Notes: generated from the letters alone by a model not told the origin. Counted from the first letter of the stretch, positions 42,233 to 55,118 are shown. The stretch: 64,000 nucleotides of DNA from Hemibagrus wyckioides (GCF_019097595.1 NC_080711.1:9887928-9951927), one strand, 5' to 3'. Numbers and translations are program-made.

Positions 42233-44320
42233 TTATTCCTTGGACTGGTCCTTATTCATTTTTTTCATTTTCATCCTTCGGTTTTGGAACCAAATTTTAA
42301 CTTGCCTCTCCGTCAAGTTCAGCAAGCGCGCTACCTCGTGTCGCCGGTCCCGGGTAAGATACATGTTGAAGAGAAACTCCTTCTCAAGCTCGAGGGTTTG
42401 ATACTTAGTGTACGGACAACGCTTTTTCCGAGACGAGCGAGCGTGTAACCAGTTGGCTGATGGATCGTCTGCAAATCAAAACACAGTCAGTATTTCAAGT
42501 CAAAATAGTTCGCTAGTGACAGGAATGCGAGCAAGTCAACATAACCTAATATAACTTAGGCTTCAAAGTTTGCCACAAAGGTCACACACTGGCAACATTA
42601 CTAATGTTATCACGCTATATGAACAAAATACAGGAGTAAAAAGACTTCAGACTTTGCACATATTATAACAACCTAGCATGGCACACATACTCTTGATTCT
42701 GTAGGCTTTTAAAGAACTTTCCTCATTCCCAATTTTACAAATAGGAATGAGGAATTAATAACCCATACTCTATGGATACTGTTTTACGAATACAGCCATC
42801 TACTAATATAATACAGAAGAACCAATCAATAACGTCCACCACTTCCATTCAGTTATACGAAACATTTTATGAATTTACTTCGATTTCTTTTTTTTGATCA
42901 ATCCTAACACACTTCACAGTCTCTTCTGCTGTTCGTCTCCTATTGTCGTCGTCTGAACTAGCAAACCCCTGACACATAGATTCGGCCTACTGACTGAGTG
43001 TCACGAGCAAAGCCGGATAAACTTGGCTATATATATGTTTGCTTTTAATTTGTATTTTTACTAACAATATGGTTTTTCACCTTAAGAACGATGTTTTCTA
43101 ATGATTGAATCTTATTACCGTGCCGAACAAAATACACAGATTTAAGGGTATATGAGTTCTTTTCATAACTTATTATAAATGTAGAATTTATAATTCCCAT
43201 GTTCCTTGGTTTTCTGCAGTTTTTTCTGGAACACCGCCCAGAGTAGGACAATGGAGAGTTGCTTTGCACCCCTTTCTGTGTTGATCGAGCCTACTTGACG
43301 AATTAAAATAAATGTTAGTTCCAGTAAGTGTACTTACATTAATCGATCAATTAGGCATTATTCGTGGGGGTGGCATCTCTCTTTACAACAGTTTACGTGT
43401 TTATGCCGATTTGCTGTTTTGCTAGATGACCAACATTCGTGAAATAACAACCTTAATCGCAAATAACAAGCCCTTTTTCTCCTTCCCTTTTTATGCACAG
43501 AAACAGAGTGACGTAATATAAAATTACACAATTTCATCAATAAGGTCACATTTCCTAACCATTGCTCACACTTTATATGTGGTTTACGAACAACACAAAA
43601 TCAAACCAATGATACGCCCTCTGTGATGAGCAAGGTATTATATAAATGCAAAACTGTGTACGGGGTAGTTGACATACAAGCATACTGTATATCGCACTCT
43701 GTTCTCATCATAGGTGGAAAGGCTGAGCCTCTTGGTTGCTTTGTTAGCGTTTTATGACTGCATTAAAAGCTTTACAGACTGTTCACTTCCTCGTTTTATA
43801 ACTTACTTTGATCCGGTCCCTCTTTGTCTTCACTACCGTCACAAATATCCTTGCTGTCTTCAAATCCAGAGCCGTGGCCGAGATTTATCTCCCGAGCTGA
43901 GGAGGATTCCAAAACATACTCGTGCTGTACTCCAATCTTCGGAGGCTCCTCGAGGTGTCCCAGGGGTGGTTCCATCTTGACTTGGCTCTGGCCGTCCAGT
44001 GGCTCGGATCTTGGTGCACAGTCGAGCCATGTGCGAAGGTACCTGGTGTCCGCTGAAGGCACGGGCTGCGCTGGGATATAGGGATGGTAGACCGCCGGTA
44101 AGCTATTGGGTGTGTGGGGACTGAAAGGACTCCATGATGAACTAAACACAGGAGGCTTGGGCTGAAAGCTACACGAAGGGAATTCATGATGTTCCCCGGG
44201 TCCTGCTTGCCTAGTGTTGGAATACTGTACATTGGAGAATCGGGCTGCGCTCGGATCTTCCCCCTCATGACTTATGATGGAATCGACATAGTAGTTGCTT
44301 AGAGGTCCAGAAATGGACAT
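42233..44320 (-). CDS. hoxb9a: hoxb9a, homeobox protein Hox-B9a (two exons)
   Basis: Coding exons join(44320-43807, 42468-42233), giving 249 residues. Exon 1 begins [16 protein letters not shown], the Hox9 N-terminal activation motif, and contains [22 protein letters not shown] and the acidic [11 protein letters not shown]. As in other Hox9 proteins there is no YPWM; the Pbx-contacting Trp is in [18 protein letters not shown], encoded just after the splice junction. The donor is GTAAGT and the acceptor ends TTTGCAG. The homeodomain is at about 184-243, with [34 protein letters not shown] and [15 protein letters not shown]; the protein ends KDQSKE. The intron is about 1.3 kb. It is a nuclear factor for posterior trunk identity and the most 5' Hox gene seen here. 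Paralogue group is certain; the HoxBa assignment comes from the neighbours. Confidence 0.97.
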
Positions 44321-46227
44321 TCTCGGACATTATACTATGTGCGGTTCATTGAAGGGAAACCATACACCATAGAACTGGGCTTTCCCCTATCCAAGATGCT
44401 CCCTGTATTCGCTCTCCAACAAAGTGGAGTCGAGCTGTTATGCTGTGTGCTAGGAGCAAAATGATTGGTCAGTCTTTTTTCGCGAGCCTGATAAAGAGTC
44501 AATGGGGCGTAAATCAATCCTCCAAAGGTCTGCGGGAAGCTTTCCCCCTCTTGCACTATTCATATTTTCCCCACTAAATAAACCGGCTTGTGTATGTAAT
44601 ATGGAATAGGGAGTGTGTCTATATATTCTACGATATGTGCAACCTGTCGGTGGAATATCCATTTAAATTATGGAGGCTTTTGGCACCACAGTTAAAAATG
44701 CACGCGAAGCAAACGGACAGTAGTAAGAAACTGAAAAAATAAACGCGTTAATTTTTATAAAATTAAAAATAAATTAAATGTTACCTGCACGTATGAAAAA
44801 ATGAAGAAACCTCAGAAAAAAATAAATACGCCCACATAAAGACAGTTACGCTCATATACCGTTAGAAAGCGTTTGCTATGTTTTACCGATCTTCTGAAAC
44901 ATTTTACAGTGCTTATATACTCCCTAAAATTAGAATGAATTTGATTGGGGGCATGTAGAAGACAATGAAATATTTTACTAGGGAATTAACAGTTTTTACA
45001 ATTGTTTTAACAGTATACAACTTAAACCATTTTTAATTTATGAAACTACTACTAAATTTCAGATGGCTTAATACTGCAATAAAATACTACATGAAGTACT
45101 TTAAATTTTTTATAGACCTGATATAGTGCCTGTTGGGAATACCGTATACGAGCCCATAGCATTTCACATTCACTCTCTCGAGCAAAACATATCCAGAATG
45201 TAGACTTGTTTTGATTAATCAAGAAGCATGGTAGATATTTTAATATAGAGAAAACATAACACCCTAGATGAAATGCCCAACGTCAACGTCAAACATACAA
45301 AACATACAAAAATATTAACTGCAGACTGACGTAATTACAACCTGGCCTACTTCCAGACTGGATTACATCAGCAGTGCACGATGAACGCTATATTTGGCCT
45401 GATTTGTAGGCCGTAATTTCGTGACGATATATTAAAAAAAAGAAGTTGTTTAACATAATGATTCTTTGAGTTAATACTTTGCTATTTACTGTACGGATTT
45501 ATAATGTTTATAATGTGGGTTTTACAATATATACAATATATCTCTGATTTATGAAACCATGTATATAAATATTCATGAGCATAGTCATTTTAGGTATATA
45601 CACTTGTCAAACATCTTAAACTGTATAAGAGCATATGACTTGTGAAATATAAACGGAAATGTAAGGATCTTTTAAAAAATTAAAACCAACGGTAACAGTA
45701 TAGTATTAACAGCTAACGATAGTTTATAATGCTTATTTTTGATGTCTTCGTGTGCGCATCTCCTATGCCATTCTACTGTTTATTTTAATATCTTGATTTT
45801 AATATCTTTTTGCATCTCTTACTTATTCATCTTCATGAAACGTCACCTTATAGGTAACTGGCATATTCTTGTTTTATTGAAACACTAAAGTTAACATTTT
45901 CCATTTTCTTATTTTAAAATCTGATCGCTTCAACGATTACTACTAAAAAGATATGTGTGTGATAGGTGTGTGATCGGTTATAATGTTGTTGTGCATAATA
46001 TGCACAATATATAATATAATTTATTCTGCGTTTGTCCAATACAATCTAACCAGACCTAAGTATACAAACGTTAGAGGAGTTAATTATGATTTGCAGAATA
46101 GTTTATAGGATGTAAGTTAAAAACAAAAGTATTGCAGTTTGTTAATTTGGAAATATTAACTACAGTACAGTGGTATTAATTGCTAATAACTATAGCCACT
46201 TTTTAGACGGTCAGTGTGTATTGATTA

Positions 46228-46237
46228 TTATTATTAT

Positions 46238-46273
<36 letters not shown>

Positions 46274-46274
46274 C
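46228..46274. repeat. (ATT)n-(TAG)n microsatellite
   Basis: A short ATT tract passes into about 12 TAG units. Confidence 0.9.
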
Positions 46275-47906
46275 ACGTTTGCTTTATAAATAGTAAATGG
46301 GGAGAACCATCAATAACAAGAAGAAGAAAAGGAAGAGGAAGAAGAATTTATTAAAGCATGTTCAAATTATATGTAATATATATATATAAATATAATTAAT
46401 TTGTAATGTAACGGTTTCTTTTAATATTTTACTTCATGCTAATATACCGCACTGTATGCAACCTCGTTGTCTTTATGAATTAAGCCTTACATGTCATACC
46501 CCGTCAATAGTTTTAAAATTTCTAATTTTAACCGATAATAAACAAAGCTACAGGTGTAAATAAATTGAGGAGGCATTTATGAGACTGATGCATATTAGAC
46601 AGCATATCTAAACTACAGAAAACCTGCCAAAAACATCGTTGGACAACTCATTGTGTAAAATGAACAAAGGTACGTATGTTTTTTACTTACAAATTTACAA
46701 TAGCTTCAAGAGGAAACATTAATAAAGCTTATTTTTTTGTATACGATCTAATGTTAGCAAAGGAACGGGTTCTAGAAGTGATTTTAGTCTCTCATGTTGC
46801 TTGCGCAACAGGTTATCAATAAGACGTGGGCTTTACTATAAAAATTAGCACAATTTTTATCGTCTGGATTAAGGTAATATGAATTCTCTATTCCTTATCC
46901 CGGTGCGATGCGTGTCTCCACTGTAGTTATTAAATCTGTTTATGGCGCACCAGCTTGACGTCCTCTACGTTTTGTGTCGAAACTCATGCTAGCAGAAACG
47001 GAAAAGAACTGGAATTCCTGCATTGCTGGATTATTATGGAAAAACTACCCATTAATAAGGCAGAGATATAAAGCATAATCATAACAAATAGAAATGTAAG
47101 AAGCATTATGTTTTAGGGTAATTGCTGATGGTAAAGTGTAAGTTTATTGTTCTAAGTAGCTGCCCTTTATATAAAGTAATTTAAATTCAAAAGCACATCC
47201 GGTCCTTTAACTTCAACAGTCCCGCTTGGTGATAAAAAAGCAGCTCGATTGCCTCGCTTAAAAGGAAGGTCTTGCTTAGCCCACAACATAGGGAACTGTG
47301 GGGGCTAAACATGGCGGCTTCCAAAAGCAGAGGTGGTTTCTCACTTGACAGAAGAGAAAACAGATGTATTTTGAGTGCAGATTTCTTTCTTAAGCTGCAA
47401 AGCGATAGAAAATGAACCGGGAAAACATACATCAATTGTGTTTATTAAAATGATTAAAATAGCTATTCATGGTTTTGCTTGTATACAAAATAATGTCGCG
47501 CACGATCGTTGTGATGTCGAGAATGACATGTAACGAATGTCATTTAAAAAGAGCCCTCTGAATAGTTATGCCAACAAACAACATAGTTTTTTATTTTATT
47601 TTTTTGTTTAGCCGTTAATAGTCTGCAAGATAGTCTGTAGGTGTTGTATGACACGAATTAAAGAACGATTCGGCTGTCTGTAATTTGAACAGCGCTGAAC
47701 TTGAGAAGTGTTTAATAAAGGTTTCAAGAACCATTAAAGAAAGACAATATTTATTATTTGTATACATGCAAACAAGAGTATAGTATGTTTGTTCTTCATG
47801 CTATTACGATTTAGATATCATAAAAATTAGTTTGATTATGTCACAGGTTGCTTGTCTCGTCTTTAACTTGTGATTCTCTTCTCCTTTCTGTGATAGGATG
47901 TGCAAA

Positions 47907-47982
47907 ATGATGATGATGATGATGATGATTATTATTATTATTATTATTATTATTATTGTAGTAGTAGTAGTAGTAATAATAA

Positions 47983-48013
<31 letters not shown>

Positions 48014-48044
48014 AAGAAGAAGAAGAAGAAGAAGGAGAAGAAGA
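47907..48044. repeat. Compound trinucleotide microsatellite (ATG/ATT/GTA/AAT/AGA)n
   Basis: Five different trinucleotide motifs follow each other in blocks over about 138 bp, ending in a long AGA tract. Stepwise conversion from one motif to the next by single substitutions is apparent. Open frames here are artefacts. Confidence 0.95.
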
Positions 48045-50705
48045 ATATCAGTGTTTTTATTGTTATTAAGCTATATAGGTTAAAACACATGCTTCACAAT
48101 GTTCTAAAATAAGCTCATATTTCAGTTGATATTTCAAGTGCACATGATATTTTTTACATTTTGGTAAATGCTAAAAAATATAATAAATTTAACAAAAAAT
48201 GTTAAAGGACGGTAAACTCTCAGAATTCAAGACAGTTTGAGATGAATAATAGTCCTGTTTTTGTGATTGAGTGAATTAGATTTCATTTGCTTTTATATCA
48301 TTCAGTAAAAACGAAGACTGTGATAAATTCGCTGCAGGACTTACCATAAGAAGAAAAATCATGCAATCTTGCCATGTTTTGTCAAATTCGACCCTAACAG
48401 CACAACGTTCGCTACTGGTGATGATCTCTAGATGGCAGTCTAGACAAAAACCTTTTTAAAAAAAGAAATTATTTTTCATTTCCAGGATTTTGTGCCGTTT
48501 TTAAGAAAAATAATTAAATGTTTAGTTTTATTACTTGTTAATTCAATGTTTAAGTGGAAAAAATACCAGAGGAACATGTAAAAGAAGATTCTTGAAAGAA
48601 TTGTCACAAACTCATTTTGTCAGTAATAGATACGTTTATTAAAATTCTATTACCAATTACATTAACAATCAAAGCAAACAAAGGAAGCAAAAAAGTCTAG
48701 CCCAACTATAGCTTTTCAGTTCTTGTCCCAGAAGGCCATGCAGTGTCTTAAAACCGATTGAATATATATATATACACGGATAACCTGTAGTTCTTATAGA
48801 TAATTTCGTATGTACACACAATGAATAAACATAAAAACAGTACAAATACAATAAAATGATGAAATGTGTAAATAAATAAGGTCGATGAATAGTAATATAG
48901 GCCTATACTAAAGACGTTTGCTTCTAAATTTTTTTCAATCATTTCTAAAATAAATGAATTTGCTAATAATTAAAATCTAAACTTGGGTATAATTAGTTGA
49001 TATCCGGAGTAACAATGATTCCTACTTCTAGGACACTATTCCTACTTCTCTGTAAACATATATTATTTTCTTCTCAGAGCAGTCTTGTGTCCTTAAACAG
49101 TTACACACCTGGCCCACCAGACTCCAAGTTTGAGTTTTTGATGTGCTAAGCATTGCACTAAATAAAAAAGAAGAAGAAGAAGAAATAATAACGCTTAATA
49201 TCTGACACAGTATTATTCACCCACCTGTCCTCTCTTATATATTCAAAATTCTTGTGAAAGTCTGAAAAGATAAAAACAAGAAAAATCTGTATATGCACTG
49301 TGGCTGTTCGTGTGAATCATGGTGTTAATGGCAGCATGCTCCCTCCGTTTCCACTTTCGCTCTATTGGTTTGGGAATGCTGTGTAGCCGTTTGTTCAAAG
49401 GTGTGTCTGACTTCGAGAAAGTCTGCACGCGTTGAAAATATGGGAGTAAATTTGGGAAAGTACCTGTGAGATGGTTTGGCGGAGCTTCACAGATAAACAG
49501 AAATATCCCGTTAGGCTACACAAGCCTTTCATAAAGCCCTTCTTGAGCTCCAAGGCTGGTACCAGAAGTGGAGTCTGGAGTCTAGGGTAAAATTGGAGGT
49601 GTCTTGCTTTCAACTTCCAGTGAAGTCAAACATGCTAATCATGAACACCAGGCAGGAAAGAAGCTCTTCCCACGCTCAGATCCACTATGGAATTTGTGAG
49701 GCGAAAGAGACAAAACTTTCTTACCAGTGACAGATAATGTGATTTTCCTTTCCGGAGTGCTAGCAACTCTGACACGACCAATAATTCATCACTTGGAACA
49801 CCGTTATACAAGGCCCAACGGTCCTTGACTCTTTGGCAACAAAAGAGGTGAAGAAGTGGGGCAAAAGCCGATCTTGAGAGCATGGCATGGCTGTGACATA
49901 TTTTTGAAAAGCCAAAAAGGCTGCCTCTGTTTTTTTTTGGTTTTTTTTGTTTTTTTTTTCAGGAAGCCGGGGGCTCACACGCTTCGCCATGCAAAGGCCA
50001 ATAGCACGTTCGGTTCACGGGGAAACCCCTCCCATTGAACAAGTACTTGATCTAAGACTTTCACTAAAGTAAACACACAAATCATAATGTTGTAGGAAAT
50101 AGCATGCTTTTTTACAGAGGTTGTTTAAATTAAAATAACACGCATACGCATTTTGTGATCTTCATAACAATGTGCGTGATAATACATTGAACACAGTTCA
50201 GGTCGAAGGTCCATTTTTGGCTCCTCTGAAAACGCTGTAATAAACACTGCGCTCATTTATGCTGATCACTGTTCGCTAAAAAATCAAACGTATCAAAAAA
50301 CGTACCACTTAGGCCATTTTACTTCTGTTAATCAAGCTAGACAATGACAAAAACCCAGATAAGCTCGGGTCTAAAACGTTATTACAATTTTTTTTAGAAA
50401 AAAAAAACGTTTAATTTCAGCATATTTTAATGAAACGTGCTTGATTGTACCATAACGTCTACAGTAAATTGGCTAGTATTGTGAATAGCGCATCTAAAAT
50501 TGTGACGTGCTATGTCCGGCATTTGATGCATTTCTATACATCAACGAGCCGCACACTCATGTAGCCAGTTGTTCTGTATTCGTAAATTAAACTGACTCAT
50601 ACTGAACTTCTTCATTTGGAGCTTGCGTGCAGTTCAACTTCAAAACGCCAGAGGCCGCAAATTTCGACTGAAAATCTTGACTGATTTAATTGCCTAAGTT
50701 GGCAA

Positions 50706-50753
<48 letters not shown>

Positions 50754-50790
50754 GTTGTTGTTGGTGGTGGTGGTGGTAGTGGTGGTGTTG
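50706..50790. repeat. (ATT)n-(GTT)n-(GGT)n microsatellite
   Basis: An ATT tract passes into GTT and then GGT units immediately before the first LINE fragment. Confidence 0.9.
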
Positions 50791-50811
50791 GTTTTGTTAC
50801 ACGACTGGCAC

Positions 50812-51770
50812 ATCTGGCAAAGAACCTCACCTGATCCCTCAACACCAGCTCCTTCATTAAGAAAGCCCAGCAGCATCTCTACTTCCTACAAAGGCTGAGG
50901 AAAGCCCATCTCCCTCCACCCATTCTGACCGTGTTCTACAATGAGACCATCAAGAGCGTCCTAGCAGCTGCATCACTGCCTGGTTTGGGATTTGCACCAT
51001 CTCAGATCACAAGACCCTGCAGCACATACAGTAGTGAGGACTGCTGAGAAGATCATTGGAGTCTCTCTCCCCTCTGTCATGGACATTTACATCACATGCT
51101 GCATACCCAAAGTCAACAGCATTGTGGATGACCACACACACCCCTCACATTCACTTTTCACTCTCCTGCCATCTGGAAAAAGGTCCCAAAGCAATTGGGC
51201 CCTCACAATCGGACTGTGCAACACATTCTTCCCTCAAGCCATCAGGCTCCTTAACACCCAGAATTGAACTGTAACACACACTCAAACACTCAATCAATAT
51301 ACATCCATGTCTGTAGCACCACCCATATTAAAACTGTGTACATGCTGTTTATACATCCTGTCTTTGCACATGGACTCAAATGTTGTTGTTGTCCACCAAA
51401 GTTCAATACTGCCACCAACTGGTGCTATTATATAAGTGTATATATGTTTACAAGACCTCTCTTTGTTCACGATCATATTTTTGCACAATGTACTGTATAA
51501 TATACAGAATGTACACTGGTCGGCGCTATTTTGTGTACCTGTCCTGTAGTGTTTGTATTGTCTGTCCCTTGTCGTGCGCTGTTTGCACTAGGTTGCAAAA
51601 GATGCATCTTATGTGACTAAGATAACCTATTTTAAATCCTTAGCTCTGTGCTGTTTTATGTTGATCTGTGTTTATGTTTTTATGTAGCACCATGGTCTGG
51701 GAGAAACGTTGTTTCATTTACTATGTACTACGTCAGCTATATGTGGTTGAAATAATAATAAAAAAGCTTC
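50812..51770 (+). mobile_element. Decayed LINE fragment (CR1/L2 type), 3' part of ORF2 and tail
   Basis: Broken frames read SSFIKKAQQHLYFLQRLRKA, then TVFYNETIKSVLAA and QITRPCST. These follow the C-terminal section after the reverse transcriptase in fish CR1/L2-type non-LTR retrotransposons, which ends around SHPxHxLFxLLPSGxRxxS; here the corresponding SHSLFTLLPSGKRSQ is seen near 51150-51190. The 3' part is AT-rich and ends near an (AAT)n-like run at 51750-51768. Stops and frameshifts make it non-functional. The family name is uncertain. Confidence 0.75.
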
Positions 51771-52024
51771 TTGTCTCTTGCCTTGACTACCTGAAGAGTG
51801 TTTCTTTTCAGGAGGCACAGTATGGTGAAAATATATCTACACATAAGCAAGCCAGAGGCCTTTGTGAGAGCACAAGAATTGAGAAAACTAACACCCCTGC
51901 CTAATGGACAGAAACTTTTTTTTTTTTACACTTTCTCTGTTTATTGAGCTAGATATTGGTACATTAAGTTTAGTATGTTGTGTTCCCTTTTGTACCTTTA
52001 AGAACAATTTCTATGCAAGAATTG

Positions 52025-53060
52025 CTTTTGATATGAACATTATTGCTTATCACCGTAACTGGTCAACAGAGGACGCCATCTCCACAGCGCTTCATTCTGC
52101 TCTGACTCACCTGGACATTCCCAACACTTACGTCAGGATGCTGTTCATTGACTTTAGTTCAGCATTTTACACAGTCAGCCCGTCCAAGCTAATCTTGAAG
52201 TTTAAACAACTTGCAATTAGTACTACCCTCTGCAATTAGACTCTGGACTTTCTCACACACTTACCACAGACTGGACAGACTGGACAACCTAACATCCTCC
52301 AGTCTCATCCTCAACACTGGAATTCCCCAAGGATGTGTATTGTCCCCTCTCCTATACTCCCTCTTCACCCATGACTGCATACCTGTACATGCCTGTACAT
52401 ACCACGGTGATCGGCTTGATCAGAGGTAACAATAAAACGGCTTACAGGGAGGAGATCTAGTGCCTTGTGGCTTGGTGTGGGGACAACATCCTGGAACTCA
52501 CACCAGAAAAACAAAGAAAGTCATCATGGACTTCAGACGTGCTGGGAATCACACTCTTGCTCCCATTCACATCAATGGAGCTGCTGTTGAGTGTGTACTC
52601 AGCTTTAAGTTCCTCAGGGTCCACATCTCAGAGGACCTCACCTGGTCCATGAACGCCTCCTTCCTGTTTAAAAAGGCACAAAAGTGCCTTTATTTTCTGA
52701 AGAGACCCAAAAGGCCCACCTCTGCTCCAAGATTCTTGTGAACATTTACCGCTGTACCATTGAGAGCATTATCACCAACTGCATCTCATTCTGGTATGGC
52801 AATTGCACAGCTACAGACCGTACCACCCAACGTACCACTGGCACTCAGCTACCCACCATCAATTTACAATAAATGCTGCCTGCAGAGGGCGAAAGGCATT
52901 ATCAAAGACGCCTCTCACCCAAATCATAGACTATTTACCCTTCTCCCATCCAGAAGGTGCTTCCAGTGTCCACACAAACAGACTGAGAAATAGCTTCCTC
53001 CCTGTGGCTGTTTCCTTACTGAACAGCTGATCACACTGATACACTGTAATATCTGTATAC
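52025..53060 (+). mobile_element. Decayed LINE fragment (CR1/L2 type) with partial reverse transcriptase
   Basis: Pieces in shifting frames show RT motif A ([19 protein letters not shown], 52139-52192), then TGIPQGCVLSPLLYSLFTHDC (motif B, near 52320-52380), NLELTPEK/KVIMDFRRAG, FKFLRVHISEDLTWS, KKAQKCLYFLKR, NIYRCTIESIITNCISFWYGNC and SHPNHRLFTLLPSRR. The catalytic Ala-Asp-Asp box expected after motif B is missing: the sequence jumps to a stretch encoding VIGLIRGNNKTAYREE in another frame. It is a dead, internally deleted copy in the same orientation as the previous fragment. Confidence 0.85.
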
Positions 53061-53224
53061 ATTTACTTTACCTCACTGTTATCCACCTGGCATCTTTGCA
53101 CTATAGAAATTTGAAAACTGGTTTTGCACCAAATACTGATTTCTTAATGTTATTTAGCCAAAGCATCAACACAATTTGTTTACAAATTATTTGCATTTTG
53201 TTTTATTTGAGTTATTAAAGCTCT

Positions 53225-53441
53225 GCAAATACTGCAAGATCTTGGGTTATTTTGATGTGTTCTCATTTCCTTTAAATATTCACTCTAAATAACAATAGTT
53301 TGAATTTAGGAGAAATATTGTCAGCAGTTCACAAAAAATGAAACAGAACTGTTCATCTTACCAGTACATGCACCTAAAAGAAAAAAACATAAGAAACTGA
53401 TTATTTTGCAGTGGTCTCTTATTTTTTTCCAGATCTGTATA
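53225..53441 (-). mobile_element. Terminal fragment of a second Tc1-like element
   Basis: Read on the minus strand, the end is TACAGATCTGG followed by an A-run and AAGAGACCACTGCA, continuing into AAAATAATCAGTTTCTTATG. I recognise this as close to the common terminal repeat of a widespread fish Tc1 family (CAGCTCTGG, A-run, AAGAGACCACTGCA). Only this end is present; no transposase is seen before the next element begins 2-3 bp away. Confidence 0.6.
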
Positions 53442-53443
53442 TA

Positions 53444-54674
53444 CACTATATTGCCAAAAGTATTCGCTCACCTGCCTTGACTCGCGTATGAACTTAAGTG
53501 ACAACCCATTCCTAATCCATAGGGTTCAATATGACGTCGGTCCACCCTTTGCAGCTATAACAGCTTCAACTCTTCTGGGAAGACTGTCCACAAGGTTTAG
53601 GAGTGTGTTTATGGGAATTTTTGACCATTCTTCCAGAAGCGCATTTGTGAGGTCACACACTGACGTTGGACGAGAAGGCCTGGCTCTCAGTCTCCGCTCT
53701 AATTCATCCCAAAGGTGTTCTATCGGGTTGAGGTCAGGACTCTGTGCAGGCCAGTCAAGTTCATCCACACCAGACTCTGTCATCCATGTCTTTATGGACC
53801 TTGCTTTGTGCACTGGTGCACAGTCATGTTGGAAGAGGAAGGGGCCAGCTCCAGACTGTTCCCACAAAGTTGGGAGCATGGAATTGTCCAAAATGTCTTG
53901 GTATGCTGAAGCATTCAGAGTTCCTTTCACTGGAACTAAGGGGCCAAGCCCAGCTCCTGAAAAACAACTGCACACCATAATCCCCCCTCCACCAAACTTT
54001 ACACTTGGCACAATGCAGTCAGACAAGTACCGTTCTCCTGGCAACCGCCAAACCCAGACTCGTCCATCATTGCCAGATGGAGAAGCGCAATTGGTCACTC
54101 CAGAGAACGCGTCTCCACTGCTCTAGAGTCCAGTGGCGGCGTGCTTTACACCACTGCATCCAACGCTTTGCATTGCACTTGGTGATGTATGGCTTGGATG
54201 CAGCTGCTCGGCCATGGAAACCCATTCCATGAAGCTCTCTGCGCACTGTTCTTGAGCTAATCTGAAGGCCACATGAAGCGATTGACTCTGCAGAAAGTTG
54301 GTGACCTCTTCGCACTATGCGCCTCAGCATCCGCTGACCCCACTCCGTCAGTTTACGTGGCCTACCACTTCGTGGCTGAGTTGCTGTCGTTCCCAAACAC
54401 TTCCACGTTCTTATAATACAGCTGACCGTTGACTGTGGAATATTTAGGAGCGAGGAAATTTCACGACTGGATTTGTTGCACAGGTGGCATCCTATCACAG
54501 TTCCATGCTGGAATTCACTGAGCTCCTGAGAGCGACCCGGTCTTTCACAAATGTTTGTAAAAACAGTCTGCATGCCTAGGTGATTGATTTTATACACCTG
54601 TGGCCATGGAAGTGATTGGAACACCTGATTCTGATTATTTGGATGGGTGAGCGAATACTTTTGGCAATATAGTG
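53444..54674 (-). mobile_element. Tc1/mariner-family DNA transposon, nearly complete
   Basis: The element is 1231 bp, flanked by TA on both sides. Its terminal inverted repeats both read CACTATATTGCCAAAAGTAT and continue TCGCTCACC. The transposase is on the minus strand from the ATG at 54573 to the stop at 53526. It carries the N-terminal paired-like helix-turn-helix region (SREISSLLNIPQSTVS), a basic GRPRKLT linker, and the DDE acids in [14 protein letters not shown] and [16 protein letters not shown]. It is broken: a TGA at 54067-54069 right after FSIWQ, where family members read on into a Ser-Asp-Gly stretch, fits loss of two bases, and the frame resumes at [13 protein letters not shown]. 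This family is widespread in teleosts and lampreys by horizontal transfer. Confidence 0.92.
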
Positions 54675-54685
54675 TATATATGGGT

Positions 54686-54712
54686 ATACAGATGGGTATG
54701 TGTATATTGTAC

Positions 54713-54811
<99 letters not shown>

Positions 54812-54840
54812 ATATATAATATACACATACCCATCTGTAT
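54686..54840. repeat. Perfect 23-bp inverted repeat enclosing (TA)n-(TG)n
   Basis: The arm at 54686-54708 is exactly repeated in reverse complement at 54818-54840. Between them lie a TA tract (about 54715-54775) and a TG tract (about 54776-54806). It starts 10 bp beyond the flanking TA of the Tc1 element. It could fold into a hairpin or cruciform, or be the ends of a small foldback element. Confidence 0.85.
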
Positions 54841-54844
54841 ATCT

Positions 54845-55118
54845 TGTTTAGCATTTAATTCTTAACATATCTTCATTACTATACATTGATTGTATATACA
54901 TATATAGATTTTTTTTATACTTATTTATAATTCCTACTACACCTGTACATAAGACATCCATTCTCCTGTACATATCACCCCCATAGTTGTTTATTTTATT
55001 GTAATTTATTGTACATATGCCTCTTATGCACTTCTGGGTGGTTTCTAACTGCATTTTATTGGCTCTGTACCTGTACTCTGCACACTGACAATAAAGTTTA
55101 ACCTAATCTAATTTGTTT
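54845..55118 (+). mobile_element. LINE 3' tail (CR1/L2 type)
   Basis: The sequence TGCACTTCTGGGTGG, then CTAACTGCATTTTATTGG, then CTGACAATAAAGTT and a short terminal TAACCTAATCTAATT is the usual 3' end of fish CR1/L2-type LINEs, which end in short tandem repeats. It may be the rest of the LINE at 52025-53060, separated by the two Tc1 elements. Confidence 0.7.

Larger units (their letters stand above)
44321..50700. other. Upstream flank of hoxb9a, no gene recognised
   Basis: About 6.4 kb of mostly AT-rich DNA. An inverted CCAAT motif (ATTGG) lies near 44463, about 140 bp upstream of the hoxb9a start. Microsatellites are at 46228-46274 and 47907-48044. I saw no homeobox, no hoxb10a exon and no mir-196 hairpin. 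A less AT-rich block at about 49240-50040 has open frames but no recognisable protein signature. Confidence 0.55.

Noticed and set aside
49240..50040. Several 60-80 codon minus-strand frames
   Set aside because: No domain, splice pattern or family resemblance was seen; the frames overlap one another in different phases.
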